This document shows positions 28,270 to 37,195 of a stretch of 64,000 bases of DNA, one piece after another. The position numbers and the translations under genes were made by a program. Source of the DNA: Verrucomicrobiia bacterium (GTDB taxonomy: Bacteria > Verrucomicrobiota > Verrucomicrobiia > Verrucomicrobiales > Akkermansiaceae); NCBI GenBank assembly GCA_030432565.1, contig JAUIGV010000001.1, positions 248,001-312,000 of the forward strand, in the 5' to 3' direction. The notes under the pieces were generated by a model. The model was given only the letters and a program-made list of their open reading frames with translations. It was not told the DNA's origin and searched no databases. The stretch's first letter is position 1; each line of letters begins with the position of its first letter.

Positions 28270-29076
28270 ATGGCCAAGCGTTCCAAGATTCCGATTAAGA
28301 CCAAGCAGGAGATCGAAATGATGCGGGAGGCTGGGAAGGTGGCCAGTGATGTCTTGCAGCGGACTGCTGCCTTCATTCAAGCGGGAAAGACAACCCGTGA
28401 GGTTGACGAGTATGCCTTGTCACTCATGGACGAGCACAAGGTGAAGAGTGCCTTCCACAAGTATCGCGATTTCCCGGGCTACACCTGCATTTCGATGAAC
28501 GAGGAGGTGGTGCATGGCATCGGTGGAGACCGGGTCATTCAGGACGGTGATCTTGTGAAGCTTGATGTTGGAATCAAGAGGCAGGGTTGGATTGGTGACA
28601 ACGCGCTCACCGTGCCGGTTGGGAAAATCAATGGTGAGCAGAAACGTCTTCTGGCCGTGACCGAAGAGTCCCTTTTTGTAGCCATTTCCCATGCCCGGGC
28701 GGGGGCTCCGCTTTACGATCTCTGTGCGTCCGTGGAAGACTACGTGACCAAATTTGGTTTTACCGTTGTGAAGGATCTGGTCGGGCACGGCGTGGGCCGC
28801 CAGTTGCATGAAGAACCACAGGTTCCCAACTACCACCCGGGTGGCAGGTCGCCGATTTTAAAAGCGGGGATGATTTTGGCAATTGAGCCGATGATCAACG
28901 CCGGAGTTGGGACGGTCGATTGGTTGGATGATGGCTGGACTGTTTCGACTTCCGACCGCCGCCCCTCAAGCCACTTTGAGCACACCGTTCTGGTGACCAA
29001 TGGCGATCCTGAGATTCTCACCTGGCGCCCGCGGACGGCCCTGCCCGAGCAACTTGGGATTCCACCGTTAAAGTAA
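28270..29076 (+). CDS. map: Type I methionine aminopeptidase
   Basis: The ATG at 28270 gives 268 aa. The five metal ligands are visible: two Asp in VKLDVGIKRQGWIGDNAL, His in GHGVGRQLHEEP, Glu in AIEPMINAG, and Glu in SSHFEHTVLVTNG. The enzyme removes initiator methionine from nascent chains. It closes the operon, 132 bp after adk. infA, rpmJ, rpsM, rpsK, rpsD, rpoA and rplQ are not downstream. Confidence 0.96.
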   Translation: MAKRSKIPIKTKQEIEMMREAGKVASDVLQRTAAFIQAGKTTREVDEYALSLMDEHKVKSAFHKYRDFPGYTCISMNEEVVHGIGGDRVIQDGDLVKLDVGIKRQGWIGDNALTVPVGKINGEQKRLLAVTEESLFVAISHARAGAPLYDLCASVEDYVTKFGFTVVKDLVGHGVGRQLHEEPQVPNYHPGGRSPILKAGMILAIEPMINAGVGTVDWLDDGWTVSTSDRRPSSHFEHTVLVTNGDPEILTWRPRTALPEQLGIPPLK

Positions 29077-29140
29077 AACTCCCGATGATTCTGACAAGCG
29101 GGAGCCTCTTTTAAGCTGGAGACGATTGGGTGGATCGACG

Positions 29141-30433
29141 ATGCTTTCGAATGTGAATTTTCCGACTGGAAAGAGACCAACGATGATCGCGGGGGGCATC
29201 CTGCTTTTGTTGCTGGCGATTTGGTTTGGTCCGAGGAGTTTGACGGGGAGGAATTCGGAAAGTGAGGTTTCCCGGTCTTCCCGATTTGGAATGCGAGGCC
29301 AAGAGGAAGTTCCTGCGGCGGCAACTCGCACGCGATCAAAAAGAAGGGTGTCAGAGTTGGTTGCAAACAAGACGCATGAGGTCAGTGATCTTAAAGATTT
29401 TTACCACCCTGCGATTCAGCTTGAGGATGCTTCTTTGGAGGAAGCGTTGAATCGGTTGCTTCAGACGTATCGGGAGATTTGTGAGGAGACTGGCGAAACG
29501 ATTCTTCCTTTGAGGTGGGAGGTGAATGGCGATCCCAAAGCGATTCCTCAACTGGCCTTGAAGGGGCGATTTCTGCACAGCTGCAAATTGCTCGCGATGC
29601 ACGCGCGGATGACTTGTGAGGTTCGGGAAGGAGTTTTGGTTTTCTCAAAAATTGAAGAGGGACCCCATAGGACCCGGACGTGGACGGTTCCTCCCACCTT
29701 TTCCACTTACCTCGCGGAATTGGCGGGTCAGGATATTGCTGCGAAAAATGCTGATCCCTTCACTGGCGAAGCTGTTCCCGAGGCACTCACCGATTTGCCT
29801 CTGGTTGGCAGGCTTTTTCGACCCGGGAAAGCTGATCTTTCTGAAATGCTGGCGAGACTTGGAGTGTTGCTTGAAGGGGAGACTGTCACGATCAATCAAT
29901 CAAACAATCATCTGGAGGTGAATGGCAGTGAAGGGACGATCGCGGTTATCGACCCTCTGGTGCAAATGAGTATGGAGGACACACCGATTCAGATTCGGTA
30001 TGAATTGACCCATGAAGTGGATGGCGAATTGCAATCACTGCCTAAAATATTCGCTCTTCCCGGACAAAACGCGACGATTGAGATCGGTAAGGAATACTCA
30101 GGGATGCAGAGAGGCGAAATCGTGAATGCCTTTGCGGGAGTGAGGGTGAGTCTGGAGGCCGAACTTTATGGGTTTGGGGAGCGGACTTCGATCCTCTACG
30201 AGCGGACGGATCCGCCTTCTGATGCGGAAGTTGCCCGGTATCAGAAAAGCGGGAAGCTGGAGGATTTGGCTTTGGATGGGGGTGGGCTCAAGTCTCGTGT
30301 CACCAAAACTCTGCAGGATCGGCGTGAAAACCTGCCACTGGAGGTGTGGCCTGAAGCTGAGTCGCCTGGCGAAAAAGTTTATCTGAAAACCCAACGGATC
30401 GACGCGACCGGGGAAGCGACCGATGGCCCATAA
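29141..30433 (+). CDS. Membrane-anchored protein with secretin-N-like domain
   Basis: The track starts at a TTG (29126). I prefer the ATG at 29141, with GGGTGG seven bases upstream; a TTG start with GGAG is also possible. One N-terminal membrane segment (MIAGGILLLLLAIWFG) is followed by a flexible linker. Around residues 80-165 is a domain resembling the short N-domains of secretins/TonB receptors (FYHPAIQLEDASLEEALNRL, then a strand-helix pattern ending in VREGVLVFSKI). The rest is beta-rich and unrecognised. No pore domain is present, so it is not a full GspD/PilQ. Confidence 0.6.
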   Translation: MLSNVNFPTGKRPTMIAGGILLLLLAIWFGPRSLTGRNSESEVSRSSRFGMRGQEEVPAAATRTRSKRRVSELVANKTHEVSDLKDFYHPAIQLEDASLEEALNRLLQTYREICEETGETILPLRWEVNGDPKAIPQLALKGRFLHSCKLLAMHARMTCEVREGVLVFSKIEEGPHRTRTWTVPPTFSTYLAELAGQDIAAKNADPFTGEAVPEALTDLPLVGRLFRPGKADLSEMLARLGVLLEGETVTINQSNNHLEVNGSEGTIAVIDPLVQMSMEDTPIQIRYELTHEVDGELQSLPKIFALPGQNATIEIGKEYSGMQRGEIVNAFAGVRVSLEAELYGFGERTSILYERTDPPSDAEVARYQKSGKLEDLALDGGGLKSRVTKTLQDRRENLPLEVWPEAESPGEKVYLKTQRIDATGEATDGP

Positions 30434-30559
30434 CGTCTATGATTTTTGCCCGCCATATCGGGTCCGGAGGTCGGAGATCCGCCCCGGGTCAATCGGTTTG
30501 GAGAGTAAGATGACCGTGCCTCTTGGGAATCCCTTTAGCCACTCTGATTCCGTTACGAG

Positions 30560-31467
30560 ATGAAACGCTGCCCTCGATTACGACACTTTTTTGGCTGGGG
30601 GACTGTTGTCACTCTTGCTTTGATTGCCTGCTTCTGGATCTTTGAGAACCGTCGGGGAGCCAGAGAGTGGCAGGAAGTCCAGTCCAGAGCGGAAGAGGTT
30701 GGCATGTTCTTGCTGCGTTCGGACTATGCCGGAGCTCCTATTCCTGACGAGGAGAACTTGTTGAGGGATCCAGCTTTTCTCAAGGCAATAGAGGACGCAA
30801 GAGAGGGCCGTTTGGATGATCAGCTCGAGTTGATCGAAGGGATTTTGAGTGAGCGCAATTGGCGTGAGGAGTATCTCAGTGTTCTCAAGTACGAGGCGGC
30901 CTTAACTCTTGAGATTTTAGACACTTACCTGAAAGGCAGCATGCCACCCCAGCGCTATCAAGACGGTCGCTCGCATTTGCTCTCGGAGTGGCTGGCGGTT
31001 GGTGGTCCCCAGGGTTGGGATGATCGCCGCAGGGCTTTTACGATAGAGTTCTTCGTCGATTTAATTCCCTTGGTTGATTCCGGGGCTGGCCTTGCGAAAT
31101 ACCGCACGCAATTCCACCAGCGTTTCGAGGGGTCTACCTTGTCACCAATTTACTACTGGCACTATCTTCTTGAGATGGAATTGCACGCGGCAAGGGCGAG
31201 TTCCAAATAGAGACGGCAAAGCGAATCGCTTTAATTGCTCTGGCTTTGGAGAAGGCGAGGCTGAAGACCGGGCGATACCCCCAGGATTTGAGTGAACTGG
31301 ATGGGGAGGTCGCGTTGGTGGATTTGTCAGACCCACAAGCGAGGGAGCAGGGCTATCAACTAGGCCCGAATGGTCGGGTGGAGATTTGGTCCGCTAACGA
31401 GCAAGAGCGCGAGAAAAGTGATCGAGATCCCAGATTGCGATGGCAGTATTGGCCGGTATCGAAATGA
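30560..31467 (+). pseudogene. Frameshifted membrane-anchored protein gene
   Basis: Two overlapping frames look like one gene. The first (30560-31210) encodes a 216-aa protein with an N-terminal helix (FFGWGTVVTLALIACFWIF) and a helical body. It ends abruptly at HAARASSK-stop. The second frame, open from 31174 and without its own start region, reads ETAKRIALIALALEKARLKT, GRYPQDLSELD and continues to 31467. That motif is typical of the C-terminal part of exported helical proteins in Planctomycetes and Verrucomicrobia. A lost base between about 31174 and 31210 would explain both. Mutation, assembly error or programmed -1 frameshifting are all possible; no classic slippery heptamer is seen. Confidence 0.65.
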
Positions 31468-31480
31468 GCGCAGGTGTCGA

Positions 31481-33640
31481 CTAATTGAAACTGATTGTCG
31501 CGGATTTCATGGGAACGGAGAGTTTGAAATCGTTCCCGTAGTTACCGACGAGTCCACCTGTGTCTTGCCCTATTTCCAGGACGTCAATTGGATGCCCGAT
31601 GAGGAGAGAGTTGCCCTCTTTTATGCAGAGGTGTTTGTTATCGGCACGCAGAATAATGCCTTTTTTGCTGACCCGGGCTTCGAGAGCGCCCGAAGAATTC
31701 CGGGGAACGGGGGTGGAGACGGAGATTGTGTGTCCCCCTTGCCGAACGGTGAAGTAAATCCGGTCGTCCTTGAGGTAAAAAGACCAACCGTGGCTGGAAC
31801 CACCTTGGGCGACGATGACTCCGGTGGCGGGAAGTTTCTCAAGAACCGCGGAAACCGTGAAGGGGCGATTGGCAATGTCGGGAGAGGATTCCCGGGTGAA
31901 CTGATCTCCGGCTTTTAGGTGAAACACCTTCTTGGGGGAGGCTTTGGCCTTCTTGTTTTTGTTCCAGGAACCAAAGGGGACGATTCCACGCTCCTTGGCC
32001 CATTGCTTGTATTGGGTGGCCATTTTTTTGACGATGTCCGGATGCTTTTCAGCGAGGTTGTTCATCTCGGTGCGGTCCGCAGGAATGTTGTAAAGTTCCC
32101 ACTTACTCTTGACTCCTTTCGCGACAAGTTTCCAGTTCCCATCCCGGACGGCACGGTTTCCTTCATGCTCAAAGAAGATCGGCTTGCCGCGTTTGAGTGG
32201 CTCGCCTTTGAGAATGGGTACGAGGGAGGCTCCCTCCACGGGGATCTTGTCTTTCGGGTAGGTGGCCTTGGCGAGATCGAGGCAGGTGGCCATAAGGTCG
32301 ATCAGGTGGGTCGGCTCGTCGGAGTTGCGGGAATAGGGGTTTAGGGTCGGGCTCGTGGAGAGGACCATGGGGGCCTGGATTCCTTTCGGCCAGTGGGCGA
32401 TGAGGGGAGAAGAGATGCCGCCTTCGTGGACCCAGTGCTTGTATTCGCGGAAGGGGGTGTTGGAGACGTTGGCCCAATTTTCTCCGTATCCGATTTCAGT
32501 CTCGGGTGGTCCGGGCATCACGCCTTTGCCTCGACGAAGGGGATAGCCATCACGTGATTGGGTGGGGACCATGTTGGTTTGGAGTTCGTCCCTGCCCATG
32601 GGTTTGAGGGTAGGTTTGGAGGGGCGTTCGAGCGGTCCGACAACTTTTCCACGGCCAAAGCCTTCGGCGCAGCCACCGTTGTCCTGAAGGTAAAAGATGA
32701 GGGTGTTGCCGAGTTGATCGTGATCCTTGAGGGTTTGGACAATGCGTCCGATACCCTGGTCCATGTTATCGACCATGGCCGCGTAAACTTCCATGCATGC
32801 GGATTCCCATTCCTTCAGCTCGACCTGGGACCAATTGCCGACTGGTCCGGGAATTTCCCATTTGGGATCGATGAGGCCGAGTTGCTTCATCTTTTTGAGG
32901 CGTGCCTCATAAACCGGGGCGTAGCCACTGTCATATTTTCCTTCGTATTTCGCGATGTCCTCGGGGAGAGCGTGCATGGGCCAATGGGCGGCGGTGTAGG
33001 CGACGTAGTGGAAGAATGGTTTGTCCGGGTGTTCTTTGAAATGGGAGTTGAGATACTTGACGGTGTTGTCCGAGATGGCGTCGGTGTAATACCATGTGCC
33101 ATCGGGCTTGTATTCGGGGTCGTTTTCGGGGGTGATCTGGGTGTTGTCCCGGGTGAGTGAATTTGGGTCGAAGAATGATCCGGCACCGTGGATTGTTCCA
33201 AAAAATTTATCGAAACCGCGTTGGCGGGGCCAGTTGTCCTTGGGGTCGTTGGCTGAAATTTTGGGAGTGACGTGCCATTTTCCGGCCATGTAGGTGCGAT
33301 AGCCGGCGGGCTTGAGAGCCTCCGCAATGGTCAGGCATTCCTTGTTCAGAAAGCCCTGATACTGGGGGATTCCGTAGTTGCCGGTCATGTGTCCAATACC
33401 GGCTTGGTGGGCGTAAAGCCCGGTCAGAAGGGAGGCACGGGTGGGACAGCAGCGGGCGGTGTTGTAAAACTGGGTGAAGCGGAGGCCATTGGCGGCAAGA
33501 GCATCGAGATTGGGGGTTTTGATTTCGCCGCCATAACAACCGATGTCGGAGTAGCCCATATCATCGGCCATAATGATGATGATGTTGGGTCTTGCAGCGA
33601 GAAAAGAAGGGAGTAACAGGCAGAGCAGGAAAATCCTCAT
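31481..33640 (-). CDS. Exported sulfatase (arylsulfatase family)
   Basis: The 719-aa product has a signal peptide (MRIFLLCLLLPSFLAA). The N-terminal metal-binding segment is NIIIIMADDMGYSDIGCYGG. The sulfatase signature ARCCPTRASLLTG contains the C-x-P-x-R cysteine that is converted to formylglycine. The core ends around residue 560 and is followed by a ~150-residue beta-sandwich resembling laminin-G/concanavalin folds (NRPFTVSAVLEKLPATGVIV). It hydrolyses sulfate esters, probably of algal or animal polysaccharides. No anaerobic maturase or FGE gene lies nearby. The start follows the signal peptide. Confidence 0.93.
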   Translation of the reverse strand: MRIFLLCLLLPSFLAARPNIIIIMADDMGYSDIGCYGGEIKTPNLDALAANGLRFTQFYNTARCCPTRASLLTGLYAHQAGIGHMTGNYGIPQYQGFLNKECLTIAEALKPAGYRTYMAGKWHVTPKISANDPKDNWPRQRGFDKFFGTIHGAGSFFDPNSLTRDNTQITPENDPEYKPDGTWYYTDAISDNTVKYLNSHFKEHPDKPFFHYVAYTAAHWPMHALPEDIAKYEGKYDSGYAPVYEARLKKMKQLGLIDPKWEIPGPVGNWSQVELKEWESACMEVYAAMVDNMDQGIGRIVQTLKDHDQLGNTLIFYLQDNGGCAEGFGRGKVVGPLERPSKPTLKPMGRDELQTNMVPTQSRDGYPLRRGKGVMPGPPETEIGYGENWANVSNTPFREYKHWVHEGGISSPLIAHWPKGIQAPMVLSTSPTLNPYSRNSDEPTHLIDLMATCLDLAKATYPKDKIPVEGASLVPILKGEPLKRGKPIFFEHEGNRAVRDGNWKLVAKGVKSKWELYNIPADRTEMNNLAEKHPDIVKKMATQYKQWAKERGIVPFGSWNKNKKAKASPKKVFHLKAGDQFTRESSPDIANRPFTVSAVLEKLPATGVIVAQGGSSHGWSFYLKDDRIYFTVRQGGHTISVSTPVPRNSSGALEARVSKKGIILRADNKHLCIKEGNSLLIGHPIDVLEIGQDTGGLVGNYGNDFKLSVPMKSATISFN

Positions 33641-33699
33641 CTCCCACTCTTACGAAAAATCGTGACTGATGGAAGGCGGATTTATCCTCGGTGGTCTGA

Positions 33700-34176
33700 T
33701 TAGTTTAACCAGGCGTAGCCGGCATTCAAATAGGTCGCATAGGAGACCCACAGAAGATAGGGAATGAGGAGGAAGGCCGCCGGTTTGGAGAAACGTCCAA
33801 ATTCCCGAATGGTCAGCAAAATGGCGAGCCACATCAGGATGATGATCACGAGGGCGAGCTCGATTTGATGGGCTCCGAAGAAAGCCGGAGTCCAGCAGAG
33901 GTTGAGGATTAACTGCAGACTGAAGTAGAAGGTGGAGCGGGTCCTGCCAACCTGTTTGGGATGGTGATGCCAGATGAGGGCAGCACTGGTGCCAATCATG
34001 AGGTAGAGGACGGTCCAGACCGGGCCGAAAAGCCAGTTGGGGGGCTTTCCAGGCGGGTGGTTCAGGGTGGCATACCAATTGGGGATGGAACCGGCGGTCA
34101 ACCAGCCCCCGAGCCCCCCCAGTAGCAGCATGGTGATTGCGCAAAGGAGAATCTTGGAGGGCAGGGAGCGGGTCAT
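33700..34176 (-). CDS. tspO: TspO/MBR family membrane protein
   Basis: The 158-aa product has five predicted helices and the TspO hallmarks: SIPNWYATLNHPPGKPPNWL, then FGPVWTVLYLMIGTSAALIW, NLCWTPAFFGAHQIELALVI and WVSYATYLNAGYAWLN. TspO binds porphyrins and is linked to oxidative-stress responses. It lies 25 bp after the selenoprotein-like heme/PDZ gene in the same direction, with sulfatase 59 bp further on, so co-transcription is possible. Confidence 0.93.
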   Translation of the reverse strand: MTRSLPSKILLCAITMLLLGGLGGWLTAGSIPNWYATLNHPPGKPPNWLFGPVWTVLYLMIGTSAALIWHHHPKQVGRTRSTFYFSLQLILNLCWTPAFFGAHQIELALVIIILMWLAILLTIREFGRFSKPAAFLLIPYLLWVSYATYLNAGYAWLN

Positions 34177-34201
34177 GGTTTTGAGGGAGAGTGCGACAAG
34201 C

Positions 34202-35452
34202 CTACCACGGTTTTGCCTTGAGCGTATACTTTGCTTCCCGGGTCTTTCCCTCCCGGAGGTATTTGACGGTGATCTCGTCTCCTGCCTCGTAGTTGAGGCG
34301 AATATAGACCTGGGCGTTTACGGCAAGGGGGCTGGAGCTGGCTCCATCGACAGCGATGACGATGTCGCCCTCTCTCATGCCGGCTTGCTTGCCCGGGGTG
34401 CTGACCCAGAATTTGGTTGCGCGGGTGGCAAAGCTTTCGGTAGGAAGACCCAATTTTTTCTTCTCACCGATCGTGAGTGGCTTTCCCCAGAAGCCGGGGA
34501 ATGGTTCCATTTTGTGGCCAATGGAGCGCCGATTGAGGTCGGTGACGCGCCAGTGGGAGGGGAGAGCGATTTTTCGCGGGCCTTGATTGGTGGTCAGGGT
34601 CAGTTCCTTGCGATCACGGGGAAGGTGGTGGAGGACGTATTGAATGTCGGCGAAGGTGCTGACGGTCTTGCCATCGACTTTTAAGATTTCCTCTCCGTTT
34701 TTGATTCCGGACTTGGCGGCGGCACCGGTCGAGTGCTCTACGACGATGGGATCGTCCACTTTCAGTTTTAGGCCGAGTTTCGCCGGGTCTGGAAAGATCC
34801 AGGGGGAGGTTTTCTTGTCAAAATCAGCGAGGGCAAAGATTTCCACGGCTTGTCCCTCGGCCACCTGATGGCAGTGCACGCACTTGTTTTCCCGCACGGT
34901 CTTCAGGACGTTCGGAAAGGTTTGAGACATCTTGGATTTGCCGGCCGGTGGCGGGGTGAAGCTTCCGGCCTTCCATCGCTCATGAAGAATGAGCCCCCGC
35001 TGCAAGGCGATGGCGACACTGGGGATGGACAGGAAGGTTTCGGCCCCGGCGTCATTGCGGGCTCCATAGCGGAGGTAGACTTGCTTGCGGTGGTTGAGGA
35101 CAAAGAGTCCGAAAGTGGTATTGAAATCCATTTCGAAGACTCCGATATCAACTTCCGCCATGTTGGTGATGCGGAGGCGGATATACTTCTCCTGTAGTTT
35201 CCCGAGTGGACCGTCTTTTGGGGTGGACACGAACCGTGCCTCAAATTCGCGGCAATCCGCTCAGGTCTCTCACCGGAATTCCGCGAGGATGGGCTTGCCG
35301 GTTTTGCGGGATTGCTCAAGGGCCAGGTCGAGATCGGTGATCCAGGGATGGGAAGGTTCAAATGCCGGAGCCGGGGTGTGCGTGTTGTCGGCGGAAAGAG
35401 GGGCCGAAAGCAAAGCCAGCAAGGCCGTGGCGGCAAGGATTGGTAGATTCAC
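34202..35452 (-). CDS. Trx-like/heme c/PDZ protein, probable UxxU selenoprotein with two in-frame UGA
   Basis: The ORF track shows two pieces in the same frame: 35270-35452 (signal peptide plus Trx-like beginning) and 34202-35230 (PDZ part from a GTG). Between them the frame reads GKPILAEFR-UGA-ET-UGA-ADCREFEARFV. The only two stops are UGA, placed where a thioredoxin-like CxxC is expected. If both encode selenocysteine, the product is 416 aa: signal peptide 1-21, Trx-like region ~35-140, heme c motif CVHCH near residue 190, PDZ 1 (SGIKNGEEILKVDGKTV) and PDZ 2 (KQAGMREGDIVIAVDG). Neither fragment makes sense alone: the heme part lacks an export signal and the signal peptide lacks a body. I recall an annotated family of Trx/PDZ (seleno)proteins. 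No sel genes are in the window. Confidence 0.8.
35225..35240 (-). promoter_or_regulatory. Candidate bacterial SECIS hairpin
   Basis: On the mRNA, GG-CACG-GUU-CGUG-U-CC folds into a 4-bp upper stem with a GUU apical loop, a single bulged U and two lower G-C pairs. The loop G is the 27th base after the second UGA and the 36th after the first. As I recall, bacterial SECIS elements need a G at the start of the loop about 16-37 nt downstream of UGA, so one hairpin could serve both codons. Confidence 0.5.
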
Positions 35453-35503
35453 AGGATCGACCCTAGCGCATGGAGGATTTGTCGTGGAGGAGATTTTTAG
35501 CGC

Positions 35504-35534
35504 AAAAAAACCCGGGGATGTTGCCCTGGGTTTT
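35504..35534 (-). terminator. Intrinsic terminator after the PEP hydrolase-like gene
   Basis: On the minus strand AAAACCCAGGG-CAACAT-CCCCGGGTTTTTTT forms a GC stem with one mismatch and a T-run. It lies 40 bp after the stop at 35574 and before the selenoprotein-like gene, so the latter needs its own promoter. Confidence 0.85.
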
Positions 35535-35573
35535 GCCTTTTGAGGGATGATCCAGACTTGAAACTCGAATCTT

Positions 35574-36434
35574 TTACTTGTCGAAAGTCAGTCCCCGAAA
35601 CTCGTTGGCGGCGGCGGAGACTGCGCGTTCGATGGGGAGTCGCTCGGTGGATGAGCCGGTCCAGAAACCGTGGCCGCTGGTGTGATTGAGCATATATTGA
35701 GCATCGTCCGGGGTTTCCATGGCGGCGCCGTGCGCGACGAGAATCGTGTCGGGGCTGAGCTCCCGGCACTTTTGATAAACTTTCTCGGTCTGCTCGGCGG
35801 TTTCCTCAATGGTCATGCCGTTGTCGTATCCTTTGATGCCGCCCTTGGTAGTGCCGGCATGATAGCAGAAGATGTGAGGCTTGGCCTGCTCACAGATCGC
35901 GTAGGAATCTTCCTCGGTGAAGGCGAGTCCGACGGAGACCATGTCCATTTCCTCCTTGGCAAGGATGAGCATGTCGATTTCGTTTTGGATGGTGATTCCG
36001 GCGGAGGTAATCACTTTGAAGATCTCGGAGTCGTGATCCACATAGGAAACCGATGGCCCGATGTTGGAGACTGACTGAACGCCCATATCCTTGCATTGCT
36101 GGAGTACCATGCGCATGTCCTTGAGGGGATCATTGGCGTTCAGGCAGGCGCAGACGAAGGCCTTTCCTTCGAGAGCCGGCATGATGTCCTCGCGGGTGTA
36201 GTCCAGGGTCTGCTTGTTGGAGTCGAGAATGGGCCACATCATGGACATGGTTCCCATGCCGTTGGCGCGGAGACGGGCGCCGGAGAAGGTGTTGATACAA
36301 TCGGTGCCGGCGGCTTCCTGAAGCTTGGCGACGAGGCCCGATCCCGCCGAGGAGATCATGATGGGAATGCGGGCGTCGACCTTGGCCTTCAGGTTGGCGA
36401 GGATCTGTTCGGTGGTGAGACGTTTTGTGATCAT
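35574..36434 (-). CDS. Phosphoenolpyruvate hydrolase-like TIM-barrel protein
   Basis: The 286-aa product resembles the TIM-barrel signal-transduction/PEP hydrolase family (PF09370-like), related to PEP mutase/isocitrate lyase. Motifs include RIPIMISSAGSGLVAKLQEA, TDCINTFSGARLRANGMGTM, PVFACLNANDP-like FVCACLNANDPLKDM, and HIFCYHAGTTKGGIKGYDNG. The activity of most members is unknown; some may cleave PEP-like or C-C substrates. Its ATG overlaps the alpha/beta hydrolase stop by four bases, so these genes are coupled. Confidence 0.85.
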   Translation of the reverse strand: MITKRLTTEQILANLKAKVDARIPIMISSAGSGLVAKLQEAAGTDCINTFSGARLRANGMGTMSMMWPILDSNKQTLDYTREDIMPALEGKAFVCACLNANDPLKDMRMVLQQCKDMGVQSVSNIGPSVSYVDHDSEIFKVITSAGITIQNEIDMLILAKEEMDMVSVGLAFTEEDSYAICEQAKPHIFCYHAGTTKGGIKGYDNGMTIEETAEQTEKVYQKCRELSPDTILVAHGAAMETPDDAQYMLNHTSGHGFWTGSSTERLPIERAVSAAANEFRGLTFDK

Positions 36435-37171
36435 GAGTTAAGGAATTGGTTGATGTGTTGGTTGAGAGATTTTTGATAAGCTTCGGGCTCGTGATAGCGG
36501 GCGGGAAGGCCGACAAGTTGAGAGTTTGGAAGGGCCTTGGCAATCGCGGAAGCAACAGATTCGGGGTGCAGGTCGTCTCGTGGGCTGGACATGACAAGAG
36601 CGGGGGCCGTGACGGTTTTCAGGTCTTCGATGGATGAAAACGGGCGGGAATTCCACATGCGGCTCAGGACCGAGTTATCAGGGCGCTGGTAAACGGCGGT
36701 GATGGATTTGGCGACCGGTTCGTTGGTGACAAGGAGGGTTTGGAATTCAGGGAGCGATTCGAAATCGTTCTGCACCATCTCGCCGGCGTCGGCAACGAGC
36801 TTGAGATGGGCGGGGCATTTGGAGTCGAGCCACGAAGGGCGGAGTAGGATGAGTTTTTTGAGGCGGTCGGGATATCGGAGTGCGATATTGAGGGTGATTC
36901 CGGAACCCATCGAAAGCCCGCCAAGGTGGCAACGTTCGATTCCCAGATGATCCATGAGCGCGATGACGTGATCAGCGAAGGAATCGAAAGAGAAGGTTTC
37001 GGGATCGAAGGCCATGGAATCCCCGTGGCCCGGCATGTCGGGAGCAATGAGGTGGAGGTTTTCGAGGTTCGGAAGTCCGGAAGTCGTCTGGATTTTTCCA
37101 GCGCCGAGGCCGTGCAGGAAGACAAGAGGTTCGGCGGAGTCCGGTCCGAGAGTGTCGTATGAGAGAAGCAT
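36431..37171 (-). CDS. Alpha/beta hydrolase
   Basis: The 246-aa product shows the classical fold: PLVFLHGLGAGKIQTT (oxyanion loop), LIAPDMPGHGDS, the nucleophile elbow GLSMGS, an acid in SSPRDDLHP and histidine in ARYHEPEAY. The substrate is unknown; esters or C-C hydrolysis products are typical. It sits between a flavin reductase gene (24 bp upstream) and the PEP hydrolase-like gene (4-bp overlap), which suggests a small catabolic operon for an aromatic or similar acid. Confidence 0.9.
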   Translation of the reverse strand: MLLSYDTLGPDSAEPLVFLHGLGAGKIQTTSGLPNLENLHLIAPDMPGHGDSMAFDPETFSFDSFADHVIALMDHLGIERCHLGGLSMGSGITLNIALRYPDRLKKLILLRPSWLDSKCPAHLKLVADAGEMVQNDFESLPEFQTLLVTNEPVAKSITAVYQRPDNSVLSRMWNSRPFSSIEDLKTVTAPALVMSSPRDDLHPESVASAIAKALPNSQLVGLPARYHEPEAYQKSLNQHINQFLNS

Positions 37172-37195
37172 GACAGGATTTGAAATTTTGATGCT

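Noticed and set aside
35225-35280. Frameshift or pseudogene explanation for the split Trx/PDZ gene
   Set aside because: Both parts are in the same frame and the only interruptions are two UGA codons at redox-site positions, which a random decay would not predict.
35270-35452. Stand-alone 60-aa secreted peptide
   Set aside because: The frame continues after two UGA codons into a domain that needs the signal peptide, so it is the beginning of the larger gene.
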